NCBI GenBank assembly: GCA_002529455.1
Contig: NYMS01000063.1
Span: forward strand, 186,001-250,000
Source: Glycomyces fuscus
Lineage (GTDB): Bacteria; Actinomycetota; Actinomycetes; Streptosporangiales; Streptosporangiaceae
Length of the DNA: 64,000 nucleotides
Direction: 5' to 3'
Shown: positions 1-7,499 of the stretch, piece by piece
Position numbering within the stretch: position 1 is the stretch's first letter
Layout of the letters: each line of letters starts with the position of its first letter
Program-made: the position numbers and the translations under genes
The notes under the pieces: model-generated
What the model saw: the letters and a program-made list of their open reading frames with translations, nothing else
Database searches by the model: none
What the model was told of the DNA's origin: nothing

Positions 1-527
1 GCGACCCCGGCCCCGGCCCCGGTGACCCGGGCGACGGCGGCGGTGACGACGGTAACCCTCCCGGTGACGGTGGCGGTGACGACGGCGGCAACCCTCCCGG
101 TGACGGTGGCGGTGACGACGGCGGCAACCCCCCCGGTGACGGTGGCGGTGACGACGGCGGCAACCCCCCCGGCAACGGTGGCGGTGACGACGGCGGCAAC
201 CCCCCCGGCAACGGTGGCGGTGACGACGGCGGCAACCCCCCCGGTAACGGCGGTGGCGACGACGGCGGCAACCCCCCTGGTAACGGCGGCGGCGGCACCA
301 ACCCCGGTGACGGCGACGAGATCCAGGCCCCCGGCACCACCGCCCCCGGCGGTAGCGCCCCCGAGGCCGCGGCTCCTGTGCGCGGTGACGGTGGCAACGG
401 TGGTGACGAGACCCTCGCCACCACCGGTGTCGACATGCAGGGCTTCGTGCTCGGCGGCGCCGTCGTGACGGGTATCGGTGCTCTGGCCCTGTGGGCCGGC
501 GCCCGCCGCCCGGCTCCGATCGCCTAA
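1..527 (+). CDS. C-terminal part of a sortase-anchored repeat surface protein (partial)
   Basis: The coding frame is the third one (codons from base 3), open from the window edge to TAA at 525-527; its start lies outside the window. About 100 residues of Gly/Asp/Asn/Pro-rich 12-residue repeats lead into a Pro/Ala/Gly spacer, then a LATTG motif (codons at about 410-427), a hydrophobic segment of about 20 residues and a tail ending ARRPAPIA. LAxTG followed by a membrane helix and basic residues is the class E-type sortase signal of actinomycetes, so this should be a wall-anchored protein whose repeats form a flexible stalk. The repeats hold acidic GGDD blocks that could bind cations (inference). 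The N-terminal functional domain is not visible. A perfect hairpin terminator follows. Confidence 0.8.
   Translation, partial: DPGPGPGDPGDGGGDDGNPPGDGGGDDGGNPPGDGGGDDGGNPPGDGGGDDGGNPPGNGGGDDGGNPPGNGGGDDGGNPPGNGGGDDGGNPPGNGGGGTNPGDGDEIQAPGTTAPGGSAPEAAAPVRGDGGNGGDETLATTGVDMQGFVLGGAVVTGIGALALWAGARRPAPIA
49..300 (+). repeat. 36-bp tandem repeat coding for GGNPPGDGGGDD units
   Basis: About seven in-frame 36-bp copies encode GGNPPG(D/N)GGGDD. The first four are nearly identical in DNA; later copies drift (aac for gac at the seventh residue, ggt/ggc swaps). The last copy degenerates into GGGGTNPG. The register is always a multiple of three, so copy-number change would only lengthen or shorten the stalk. 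Confidence 0.85.
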
Positions 528-570
528 CGGCACCACCCCGCCGCACGGTCCTCGCGACCGCGCGGTGACG

Positions 571-600
571 AGGGCCCCCGACCCGACGGTCGGGGGCCCT
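571..600. terminator. Bidirectional hairpin terminator
   Basis: Perfect 13-bp stem (571-583 with 588-600) and a 4-nt loop. It lies between the end of the surface-protein gene (527) and the end of the opposing MFS gene (663), so it probably ends both transcripts. Confidence 0.8.
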
Positions 601-662
601 TCACGTGCGCGGGGGAGGAGCCGTGCGGCGGGGCCGGGGCCGTTCCCGCGGTCCTTCGGCCC

Positions 663-1859
663 TCACGTGCGCGGACGCAGGGCGAAGGCGAGCAGGAAGG
701 CGCCCACGCCCGCCCCCGCGATCACCCACAGCGCGTTCCCCAGACCGGAGGAGTCGGCGAGGAAGCCCACCAGCGGCGGGAAGGCCAGGAAGCCCGCGCG
801 GCCCAGCCACCCGACGACGGTGATCCCGTCCCCGGTGCGCACGCCCGGCACGTTCCCCGCCGCCGCCAGGGTCAGCGGGAAGAGCGTGGACACGCCCAGT
901 CCCATCACCCCGAAGCCGATGACCGTGGCCACCGGGTGCGGCAGCAGCAGGGCGAACGCGATTCCGCCGCCCGCCAGGAGCCCGCACGCGCGCCCCACGG
1001 CGGCCGCGCCGAACCGGTCGGTCACCCGGTCGCCGACCAGACGCCCCAGCGTCATCATCGCCTGGCAGGCCACGAACGGCATCGCCGCCAGGAACAGCGG
1101 CGCCTCCAGTTCCGAGGTCATGTACACCGCGCCCCAGGAGGCGGCGGAGTCCTCGATGCCCCCGGCGAACATCAGCAGCACGCTGAGCACCAGCAGGAGC
1201 AGCACGGCCCGCCCCGGGACGCGCAGGCGCCGCCCGCTCCCCCCGTCGGTGCCGTCCTCGCGCTCGCTGCTCTCCGGTCCGGGCAGCAGCATCCGGCCCA
1301 CCGCCAGGTTCACGCACAGCAGCAGCACGGCCACACCGCCCAGGTGCCACAGGATGGGCACCCCCGCACCGGCCATGGCCGCGCCCAGGAGGCCTCCGGC
1401 CACCGCGGCCAGGCTCCACACCGCGTGGAAGGTGTTGATGATGGTGCGTCTGTAGCGCCGTTGGACGCGCAGCCCGTGCGAGTTCTGCGCCGAGTCGGTC
1501 CAGGCGTCCGCGCTGCCCAGCACGAACAGCGCCGCGGCCAGCATCCACCAGCTCTGCGCCAACGCAATGAATGGGAGCGCTCCCAAGGAGATGAGGCTGG
1601 TGCCCACCGCCGTCCGGCCGCTGCCGAACCAGTGGATCAGCGGGCCCGCCAGCATCCCGGTCAGGATCGCGCCGGTCGGCATCGCCGCGATCGCCAGGCC
1701 CAGTTCGGCGTTGCTCAGCCCCAGCTGGGACTTGAGCACCGGGAGCCACGGAACGGCGTTGGTGTAGGTGAAGCCGTTGACGAAGAAGAGGGTGGAGACC
1801 GCGATCCTGGCCCTGCGGGCCTCCGGCGGAGGGGAGTCGGTTCTGGTCTGGAGGTTCAC
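663..1859 (-). CDS. MFS transporter (12-TM permease)
   Basis: 398 residues with about 12 hydrophobic segments in the two-half arrangement of the major facilitator superfamily. A central hydrophilic loop (about residues 188-210, rich in E, R and G) separates the halves. Segment 1 is preceded by a short Arg-rich N-terminus (residues 14-18), and the TM2-TM3 loop is short and basic, as in MFS proteins. It would move a small solute or drug by proton coupling; the substrate cannot be read from sequence. The GTG start at 1859 has GGGAG 6 nt upstream. It is a single gene, divergent from the acetyltransferase at 2173. Confidence 0.85.
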   Translation of the reverse strand: MNLQTRTDSPPPEARRARIAVSTLFFVNGFTYTNAVPWLPVLKSQLGLSNAELGLAIAAMPTGAILTGMLAGPLIHWFGSGRTAVGTSLISLGALPFIALAQSWWMLAAALFVLGSADAWTDSAQNSHGLRVQRRYRRTIINTFHAVWSLAAVAGGLLGAAMAGAGVPILWHLGGVAVLLLCVNLAVGRMLLPGPESSEREDGTDGGSGRRLRVPGRAVLLLLVLSVLLMFAGGIEDSAASWGAVYMTSELEAPLFLAAMPFVACQAMMTLGRLVGDRVTDRFGAAAVGRACGLLAGGGIAFALLLPHPVATVIGFGVMGLGVSTLFPLTLAAAGNVPGVRTGDGITVVGWLGRAGFLAFPPLVGFLADSSGLGNALWVIAGAGVGAFLLAFALRPRT

Positions 1860-2172
1860 GGCGGCTCCCGGGACGGCTTTCAGTGCGTGCAGATGCTATC
1901 CAGTCCGGTCATCGGATGGCAGGTCTTTTGCGCGACCCGCCCGAACGGGCTTGCCATAGGGCGCCGTCCCGTTTTACATAGAGGTCCACTCGGTGACCGG
2001 GCGGACCCCTGACCCGTCCCGACCGGACCCGCCTCCGCCACCACGACCGGGCCCAGGGCCCGAGCCCCCGCCCAGCGGCCCGCTCCCGCGCAGGGCACCC
2101 CAGCCCGCTGTCCGCCGCCTCCCTCGCGCCGGGAACCGTGTCCGCACGGCCCGGACGGAACCGGAAGATCCC
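1860..2172. promoter_or_regulatory. Divergent intergenic region with dyad TGCTATCC-N12-GGATGGCA
   Basis: The 313-bp gap lies between MFS (left) and GNAT (right). A dyad at 1894-1901/1914-1921 (8-bp arms, one mismatch) sits about 35-60 bp upstream of the MFS start and is placed like a repressor operator. A second short dyad GCCCG-aa-CGGGC lies further on. The rest is GC-rich with no convincing ORF. Confidence 0.35.
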
Positions 2173-2733
2173 ATGATCAACACGAGCGCGCTGCGAGAGA
2201 AGCCCACACTGACCGGGAAGAGTGTACGTCTGGTGCCCCTGGCGGCCGAGCACACCGACGCCTACTTCGCCGCCAGCCTCGACGAGGAGGTCCGCAGACT
2301 CACCGGCACCCACCGCCGCATCACCTACGCGCAGGCCAGGGAGTGGTGCGAGTCCCGCGCGGGCCGCACCGACCGCCTGGACCTGGCCATCACCGCGTCC
2401 AGGGACGGGCGCTACCTGGGCGAGCTCTCCGTCTACGCCGTCGCGCCCGAGAACGAGAGCGCCGGGTACCGCATCGCCCTGTCCGCGATCGAGTTCACCG
2501 GCCGGGGGCTGGGCCGGGAGGCCACCCAGCTCGTGCTGGAGTACGCCTTCGAGCGCATCGGCCTGCACCGCGTCTGGCTGTACGTCTACGCCTTCAACAT
2601 GAGGGCCATCGCCGTCTACCGCTCCTGCGGCTTCTCCGTGGAGGGACGGCTGCGCGACTCCCTGCTGTGGGAGGGGCGCCGCCACGACGCCCTGCTGATG
2701 GCCGTGCTCAGGAACGGCTTCCGCCGCACCTGA
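2173..2733 (+). CDS. GNAT-family N-acetyltransferase (RimJ/RimL-like)
   Basis: 186 residues from ATG 2173; an upstream in-frame extension is Pro/Arg-rich and not coding-like. It has the RimJ/RimL fold order. The N-terminal strand is VRLVPLAAEHTDAYFAA and the middle is LGELSVYAV. Acetyl-CoA loop motif A is GRGLGREATQLVLEYAF, followed by HRVWLYVYAFNMRAIAVYRSCGF, the typical hydrophobic strand and late Asn/Arg/Tyr helix of this subgroup. It should transfer an acetyl group from acetyl-CoA to an amine (protein N-terminus or small molecule); the substrate is unknown. Single gene; only a weak ribosome-binding site is visible (GGAAG about 4 nt upstream). Confidence 0.85.
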   Translation: MINTSALREKPTLTGKSVRLVPLAAEHTDAYFAASLDEEVRRLTGTHRRITYAQAREWCESRAGRTDRLDLAITASRDGRYLGELSVYAVAPENESAGYRIALSAIEFTGRGLGREATQLVLEYAFERIGLHRVWLYVYAFNMRAIAVYRSCGFSVEGRLRDSLLWEGRRHDALLMAVLRNGFRRT

Positions 2734-2756
2734 GGGACGGTTTTGCTCCGGTACGG

Positions 2757-2783
2757 GGTTGGAACCGCCGTGTCGGGGGGTAT
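2757..2783 (+). promoter_or_regulatory. Candidate SigB-type stress promoter (GGTTGG-N15-GGGTAT)
   Basis: GGTTGG at 2757-2762, 15 bp, then GGGTAT at 2778-2783. This fits the actinobacterial general-stress consensus GNNTN-N14-16-GGGTAY. It lies about 80 bp upstream of the phosphoribosyltransferase/hydrolase fusion, which has no strong sigma-A-like elements nearby. Confidence 0.4.
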
Positions 2784-2864
2784 CTCGGTACCACTTTCCA
2801 GCGGCTCATCCACACAGCCGAGAGGAGCGGTACCGGGGCCCCGGGTCCCGGCGCCGGTGAGGAC

Positions 2865-4172
2865 ATGAACCCAGTACCCGTTTCACTGCCCTTCGCCGAC
2901 CGGTCGGAGGCGGGACGCCGACTCGCGGAGCGGGTGCGCCCCTTCGCGGTCAACGATCCGCTCGTGCTGGCCCTGCCCCGCGGCGGCGTGCCGGTCGGCG
3001 CGGAACTCGCCCTACGGCTCGACGCCGACTTCGACGTGCTCATGGTCCGCAAGATCGGTCTGCCGGGACACCCCGAGCTGGGGGTCGGCGCGGTGGCCGA
3101 GGACGGACACGTCCTCTACGACGACCTCGCCCTGGCCCGGCTGCACGTGCCCCGCCAGGCCCTGTCCGACACCGTCGCCGCCGAACGCGACGAACTCGAC
3201 CGCAGGCGCCGCGTCTACCGCGGCGAGCGCCCGCCCCCGCGCATCGCCGGGCGCGACTGCGTGGTCGTGGACGACGGCGTCGCCACCGGGGGGACCGCCC
3301 GCGCCGCGCTGCGCATGGTCCGCCAGGCCGGGCCCGCGCGGGTGGTCCTGGCCGTGCCCGTCGCCTCGCCGGAGGCGGTCGCGCTGCTGCGCGAGGAGGC
3401 CGACGCCCTGGTGGTGCTCAGCGCGCCGGACAACTTCCGCGCGGTGGGGGAGTGGTACCGCGACTTCGGCCAGCTCTCCGACGACCACGTCACCGCCATC
3501 CTCGCCGAGAACGCGCACACGCGGCCGAGGTCGGGCGGGACGCGGGGCGTGCGGGTGCGCGCGGGGCGGGTCCACCTCGACGGCGACCTCACCGTGCCCG
3601 ACGCTCTGCGCGGCGCGGTGGTGATGGCCGCGGGGGAGGGGCGCGCGGACGAGCGGTGGAGGTCGGTCGCCTCGGTCCTGCAGCGGGCCGGGTACGCCAC
3701 CCTCCTCGTGGACCTGCTGACCGAGGAGGAGCGCTCCTCCGGCTCCTCCGACACCGGCGCCGACGCGCTCGGCGCCCGCCTGGGCGCCGCGCTCACCTGG
3801 CTGCGCGGGGCCGAGGAGACCGCCGACGAGCCCCTGGGCGTGCTGGCCTCGGGCGAGGCCGCGGCGTCCGCCCTGGTCACCGCGGCCCGGCATCCGCGGG
3901 ACGTGGCCGCGGTGGTGGCGCACGGGGGGCGGATCGACATGGCCGAGGAGAGCCTGCCCGACGTGCGGGCGCCGGTCCTGGTGCTGTTGGAGGGAGAGGA
4001 CTCCTTCCTGCGCGAGCTCGGCGAGTGGGCGCGCGCCCGGATGGGCGGGCCCACCGACCTGCGGGTCGTGTCGGGAGCCGAACGGCTGCTCCAGGACTCC
4101 CACGAGTGGCGCCGTGTGGCGGCGGAGGCCCTGGACTGGTTCGACCGGCACCTGGACGCGGGTCCGCGGTGA
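2865..4172 (+). CDS. Phosphoribosyltransferase fused to a dienelactone-hydrolase-like domain
   Basis: 435 residues from ATG 2865. Residues about 10-210 are a type I phosphoribosyltransferase: LALPRGGVPVG near 36-45 and the PRPP loop VVVDDGVATGGT at 133-144. Residues about 222-435 match the alpha/beta-hydrolase domain that follows such PRTases in actinobacteria and proteobacteria (VVMAAGEGRADERWRSVA, later PVLVLLEG). The nucleophile region reads LASGEAAAS, keeping Ser but not the flanking Gly of the usual GASTGAA. Where a catalytic His is expected near the end the sequence reads ERLLQDSHEW, so the hydrolase half may be inactive (inference). The biological substrate is unknown. A SigB-like promoter lies upstream and a terminator hairpin downstream. 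Confidence 0.8.
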   Translation: MNPVPVSLPFADRSEAGRRLAERVRPFAVNDPLVLALPRGGVPVGAELALRLDADFDVLMVRKIGLPGHPELGVGAVAEDGHVLYDDLALARLHVPRQALSDTVAAERDELDRRRRVYRGERPPPRIAGRDCVVVDDGVATGGTARAALRMVRQAGPARVVLAVPVASPEAVALLREEADALVVLSAPDNFRAVGEWYRDFGQLSDDHVTAILAENAHTRPRSGGTRGVRVRAGRVHLDGDLTVPDALRGAVVMAAGEGRADERWRSVASVLQRAGYATLLVDLLTEEERSSGSSDTGADALGARLGAALTWLRGAEETADEPLGVLASGEAAASALVTAARHPRDVAAVVAHGGRIDMAEESLPDVRAPVLVLLEGEDSFLRELGEWARARMGGPTDLRVVSGAERLLQDSHEWRRVAAEALDWFDRHLDAGPR

Positions 4173-4237
4173 GGCGCCGCCGGCCCGCTCGGGGCCGCTC
4201 CGCCCGCGGGCGCGGCGCGCTCCCGAGGGCATGAGAA

Positions 4238-4281
4238 AACCCGCGGCGCCCTCGACGTTGCTCGTCGGGGCGCCGCGGGTT
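4238..4281. terminator. Bidirectional hairpin terminator
   Basis: Perfect 13-bp stem (4238-4250 with 4269-4281), 18-nt loop, A-run on the left and TT on the right. It sits between the convergent fusion gene (ends 4172) and whiB-like gene (ends 4331). Confidence 0.75.
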
Positions 4282-4330
4282 GTTCGGGGGCCGGGGCCAC
4301 CGGGGGAGATCCGCTTGCCGGGAATGCGGA

Positions 4331-4630
4331 CTATGCGGCGTTCGCGCGGCGCATACGGCGACGGCGCTCGGAAGCGCGCTCGTCCTCGTTCAGGCCGCCC
4401 CAGGTGCCGTACTTCTCCGGACGCGAGATCGCATAGTCCAGGCAGTCGTTTCGAACCGGGCAGGCCGCACAGATCTCCTTGGCCTTGCGCTCACGGATCT
4501 CCCGCTCCGGCTGGCGTTCGCCGTCCGGACCGAAGAAGAGCACAAGGTCCTCGCCCCGGCACGCGGCGGCATCCTGCCACCCCCAGCTCGGGCGGGGGCG
4601 CAGCGCGGCCTGCCGACGTACCTGAGACAT
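4331..4630 (-). CDS. WhiB-family iron-sulfur transcriptional regulator
   Basis: 99 residues with the four cluster-ligand cysteines C24, C54, C57 and C63 (CAAC plus a later Cys), then GTWGGLNEDER (75-85) and a basic C-terminus ERRRRMRRA. This order (four Cys, G-[VIT]-W-G-G turn, basic DNA-contact tail) defines WhiB-like proteins. They hold a [4Fe-4S] cluster, bind region 4 of the principal sigma factor, and act in development or redox/NO response. The ATG at 4630 has AGAGGTGG about 8 nt upstream. It has a long private upstream region. I cannot assign it to a particular Wbl subclass. Confidence 0.93.
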   Translation of the reverse strand: MSQVRRQAALRPRPSWGWQDAAACRGEDLVLFFGPDGERQPEREIRERKAKEICAACPVRNDCLDYAISRPEKYGTWGGLNEDERASERRRRMRRANAA

Positions 4631-5395
4631 GCTTGAACCACCTCTACTGAAATCACTAGTAAGCTGTCGGAAAAAGCTTCAGTCACCGAAATTGGTCATG
4701 CGGCGCGAGTCACCCCGCACGACGCAAACGCCGAGCGGTGCGAGTGATGTTCCCCGGTGTGGCTGAGACCACGAGAAGCACAGGTACTGCGGCACCGATC
4801 CGCCGATGGGCGGAGTGCTCTCACGCGAACGGCTGCGGAGGCGGTGACGGCCTCCGTCCGAGCCGGTACGTAATCATGCCATCCCTCATCCCGATCCTGC
4901 ACGGGGGGTAGGGAAATTACTCGCACAACCGTTACCGAAACCAGATGACAACCGACCGATGTGCTGTCGTTTGTCTGAGTTTGTTGTGCATCGCAAGATC
5001 TGGGGCCTTGCGAAGGACACAGCACATCGTATGGTGCGATGTCCCTCCTGCCTAGGGGGTCCTCCTGATGTGCGGGTCACATTGCGGTCTGTACGGAGCT
5101 CCGAGTTCGGGCCTGACCGTATGTCCTCACCCTCCGTCGATGCCGGTGGGAAGGGTTACGGCCTCCCGTACCCTCCCCCCTGCCCCGGTCCCCCCTCCGC
5201 GACACGCCGTCCCGCGACGCTTCCGCCACCCCCTCCCGCATGCCTGAAGGCCGCCCCTAGGGGAAGGACCAGGGTGGGACGCCCGAACGGGTCGTGGTGC
5301 GCGGGCGTCCCAGACGGTAGAAACAACGGACGCGGCCGCTCCCCGGCCGCACGTCCCCGGACCGGGACGACCAATCCAAGGAGGACGAGAACACC
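4631..5395. other. 765-bp intergenic region, no credible ORF
   Basis: Between whiB (left, leftward) and the yccF-like gene (right). The 4640-4720 part is less GC-rich and probably holds the whiB promoter; on the minus strand GTGACT and TACTAG are about 19 nt apart. The 4990-5045 part holds a rightward promoter-like element with two perfect dyads (listed separately). A 10-bp perfect hairpin (5276-5285 with 5302-5311) lies in the probable yccF leader. ORFs called here have Arg/Pro/Ser composition and no ribosome-binding sites. Confidence 0.5.
4991..5042 (+). promoter_or_regulatory. Promoter-like element with two perfect dyads
   Basis: TTGCGA (5008-5013), 16 bp, TATGGT (5030-5035) makes a sigma-A-type promoter pointing right. 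A dyad TCGCAAG-N9-CTTGCGA (4991-4997/5007-5013) overlaps the -35, and ACATCG-N7-CGATGT (5024-5029/5037-5042) is centred on the -10. Both arms are perfect. This is the geometry of a repressed promoter, but the start of the next gene is 350 bp away. Confidence 0.45.
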
Positions 5396-5803
5396 GTGGG
5401 CCTCTTGCGGTTCATCCTGAACGTCATCTGGATCTTCGTCGCGGGGTTCTGGCTGGCCGCCGGCTACGTCCTGGCGGGCGTCATCTGCTGCATCCTCATC
5501 GTCACGATCCCCTTCGGCGTCGCCTCGTTCCGCATGGCCAGGTACGCGATCTGGCCCTTCGGGCGCGACCTGGTGCGCAGGCCCGGCGCGGGCGGGGGCA
5601 GCACCTTCCTCAACGTCATCTGGGTGATCGTCGCCGGATGGTGGCTGGCCCTCGGCCACATCGCCACAGCGATCGGCCTCGCCGTCACTATCATCGGTAT
5701 CCCGATGGCCTGGGCCTCGCTGAAGATGATCCCCGTCGCCCTCGCTCCCTTCGGCAACGAGATCGTCGAGAGCGGCCGGCCCCGGGAACCCTGGCAGTTC
5801 TGA
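5396..5803 (+). CDS. YccF-type (DUF307) membrane protein
   Basis: 135 residues. Two copies of the YccF unit are visible: FILNVIWIFVAGFWLAAGYV with IVTIPFGVASFRMARYAIWPFGRDLV, then FLNVIWVIVAGWWLALGHI with IIGIPMAWASLKMIPVALAPFG. Four hydrophobic stretches indicate an inner-membrane protein with an internal repeat, the hallmark of the family. Its molecular function is not established. The GTG start at 5396 has a strong AAGGAGGAC 8 nt upstream. A terminator follows and the AI-2E gene comes next, so it is probably a single-gene transcript. Confidence 0.88.
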   Translation: MGLLRFILNVIWIFVAGFWLAAGYVLAGVICCILIVTIPFGVASFRMARYAIWPFGRDLVRRPGAGGGSTFLNVIWVIVAGWWLALGHIATAIGLAVTIIGIPMAWASLKMIPVALAPFGNEIVESGRPREPWQF

Positions 5804-5820
5804 CGGCGTTGACCCCCCGT

Positions 5821-5845
5821 CGGGCCCGTGGGAAACACGGGCCCG
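5821..5845 (+). terminator. Hairpin terminator after the yccF-like gene
   Basis: Perfect 10-bp stem CGGGCCCGTG (5821-5830) with 5836-5845 and loop ggaaa, 18 bp after the stop. No T-run, as often in high-GC actinomycetes. Confidence 0.65.
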
Positions 5846-5930
5846 CGCGTGACGTCCCCCGCCAGAGCACCCCCAAGCGGCCGTCGGTCCCCTGACCTCC
5901 ACCGCGCAACGTCCAGAGAATGGAGTCCAT

Positions 5931-7256
5931 GTGCAAGCCCAGCGGCCGGGAGTGTGGGCGCTCCTGAACAAGTGGCTCTCCGCCCGCAGAGCACGAGCCG
6001 AGCGCCTCGCCAGGCTGGAGGCGGAGAACGAGCGACGTGCCGAGCCCCAGGCCGCGGACGAGGACTCCCACGGACAGCAGGGCGGGACCGACGACCTGCT
6101 GCGGTCCATCAGCGACGTGGCCTGGCGGGTGCTGCTCATCGGCGTGGTGGCGGGCCTGCTCGTCTACGTGCTCGTCTACCTGTCGGTCGTCACCCTGCCG
6201 GTGATCCTGGCGGTGTTCATCACCGCCCTGCTCATGCCGATCGCCAACGGGATGCGCCGCAAGGGGCTGGGCCGGGGGCTGTCGACCACCGTCGCCCTGC
6301 TGGTGGGGCTCATCGTCTTCGGCGGCGTGATCTCGCTGATCGTCACGCCCGCCATCCAGGGCTTCGGCCCGCTGGTGGACAGCGTCACCAGCGCGATCGG
6401 CGAACTCCAGAACATCCGGGTGCCCTTCGGGCTCGACCCGGCCCTGTTCACGGACATGATCGACGACGCCTGGGTGCAGATCGAGAACATGATCACCCAG
6501 AACCAGGACCAGCTGCTCAGCGGCGCCTGGACCGCGACCTCGGCGGTGATCTCGGTCCTGGTCGGCATCGTCCTGATCATCGCCCTGACCGTGTACTTCG
6601 TGCACTCGGGCGACCAGCTCATGGAGTGGCTCCTGAGCCTGCTGCCGCCCCGGTCCCGGCCGGGCCTGAACCACGCGGGCAACGTCGCCTACGAGGTGAT
6701 GGGACGCTACGTGCGCGGGGTGGCCGCGGTCGGCTTCTTCGACGCCGTCGGCATCGGCATCGTCCTGGTCATCTTCCTCGACATCAACCTGGCCATCCCG
6801 CTGGTCGTGCTGACCTTCGTCGGGGCCTTCCTGCCGATCATCGGGGCCTTCCTCACCGGTCTGCTCGCCGCCCTGGTGGCGTTCGTGACCGAGGGCTGGA
6901 TCGTGGCCCTGGTCATCGTCGGCGCGGTGGTCCTGGTCCAGCAACTGGAGAGCAACGTCTTCGCGCCGCGCATCTACGGCGCCTCCCTCGACCTGCCCTC
7001 GCCCATCGTGCTCATCGGGATCTCCGTCGGCGCGGTCGTCGGCGGTGTCCCCGGCATGTTCCTGGCCACTCCGGTGGTCGCCGTGCTGGCCGCGCTGCTG
7101 CGCAACCGCCCGCCCTCCGGCGGCTCCGGCTCCGACGGCGGGGACGAGGACGTGACCGAGGTCAAGGCGGACACCGTCGTGGTCAGGGCCGACCAGGAGG
7201 GCGGCCAGGACGACGGAGGCGGAGCCACCGCGGCCGAGGACACCGAGCAGAGGTAG
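5931..7256 (+). CDS. AI-2E family membrane transporter (PF01594)
   Basis: 441 residues. A basic, coiled N-terminal cytosolic stretch (about 1-60) precedes about eight TM segments in the AI-2E/PerM order: two near 65-100, one near 120-140, a long amphipathic loop to about 195, then a block with IALTVYFVHSGDQLMEWLLSLLP. The family signature near the end is APRIYGASLDLPSPIVLIGI followed by GGVPGMFLATPVVAVLAALLR. The tail (about 398-441) is acidic and disordered. Members export small molecules or act in Na+/H+ exchange; despite the name few move AI-2. GTG 5931 has TGGAG 5 nt upstream. The adjacent overlapping ATG is out of frame. Confidence 0.88.
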   Translation: MQAQRPGVWALLNKWLSARRARAERLARLEAENERRAEPQAADEDSHGQQGGTDDLLRSISDVAWRVLLIGVVAGLLVYVLVYLSVVTLPVILAVFITALLMPIANGMRRKGLGRGLSTTVALLVGLIVFGGVISLIVTPAIQGFGPLVDSVTSAIGELQNIRVPFGLDPALFTDMIDDAWVQIENMITQNQDQLLSGAWTATSAVISVLVGIVLIIALTVYFVHSGDQLMEWLLSLLPPRSRPGLNHAGNVAYEVMGRYVRGVAAVGFFDAVGIGIVLVIFLDINLAIPLVVLTFVGAFLPIIGAFLTGLLAALVAFVTEGWIVALVIVGAVVLVQQLESNVFAPRIYGASLDLPSPIVLIGISVGAVVGGVPGMFLATPVVAVLAALLRNRPPSGGSGSDGGDEDVTEVKADTVVVRADQEGGQDDGGGATAAEDTEQR

Positions 7257-7302
7257 GGGCGGCGCGCCGCCGCCGGAGCGGCCCGCCCCCCGGGAATGCG
7301 CC

Positions 7303-7334
7303 GCGCCCCCGACCCGTTGACCGGGCGGGGGCGC
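7303..7334 (+). terminator. Hairpin terminator after the AI-2E gene
   Basis: 9-bp outer stem (7303-7311 with 7326-7334) plus an inner CCC/GGG pairing and a TTGA-centred loop, 47 bp after the stop at 7256. Confidence 0.5.
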
Positions 7335-7499
7335 CGGCGTCCGTCGGCGAAATCCCTCGCGCCGTGCCCCACCGGTGCCGTTAGTCTGGGTCGGTCGGCC
7401 CCGAGCCGCCCCACCCGCCGTGCGCGGGAGCCCGCCTCCCCGCGGCGCACGCGCCCCGCCGCGCAAGAACCGTCCCACCACCTCGTAGGAAGCCCCACC

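Noticed and set aside
22-468. 148-residue frame rich in TVAVTTAATPP repeats at the window start
   Set aside because: It is an out-of-frame reading of the 36-bp repeat. The third frame gives a stalk, LATTG sortase motif, TM segment and stop in the right order.
4959-5420. 153-residue frame and a short Cys-rich frame starting near 5068 upstream of yccF
   Set aside because: No ribosome-binding sites, Pro/Arg-rich ends and no family pattern; the promoter dyads are better explained as regulatory DNA.
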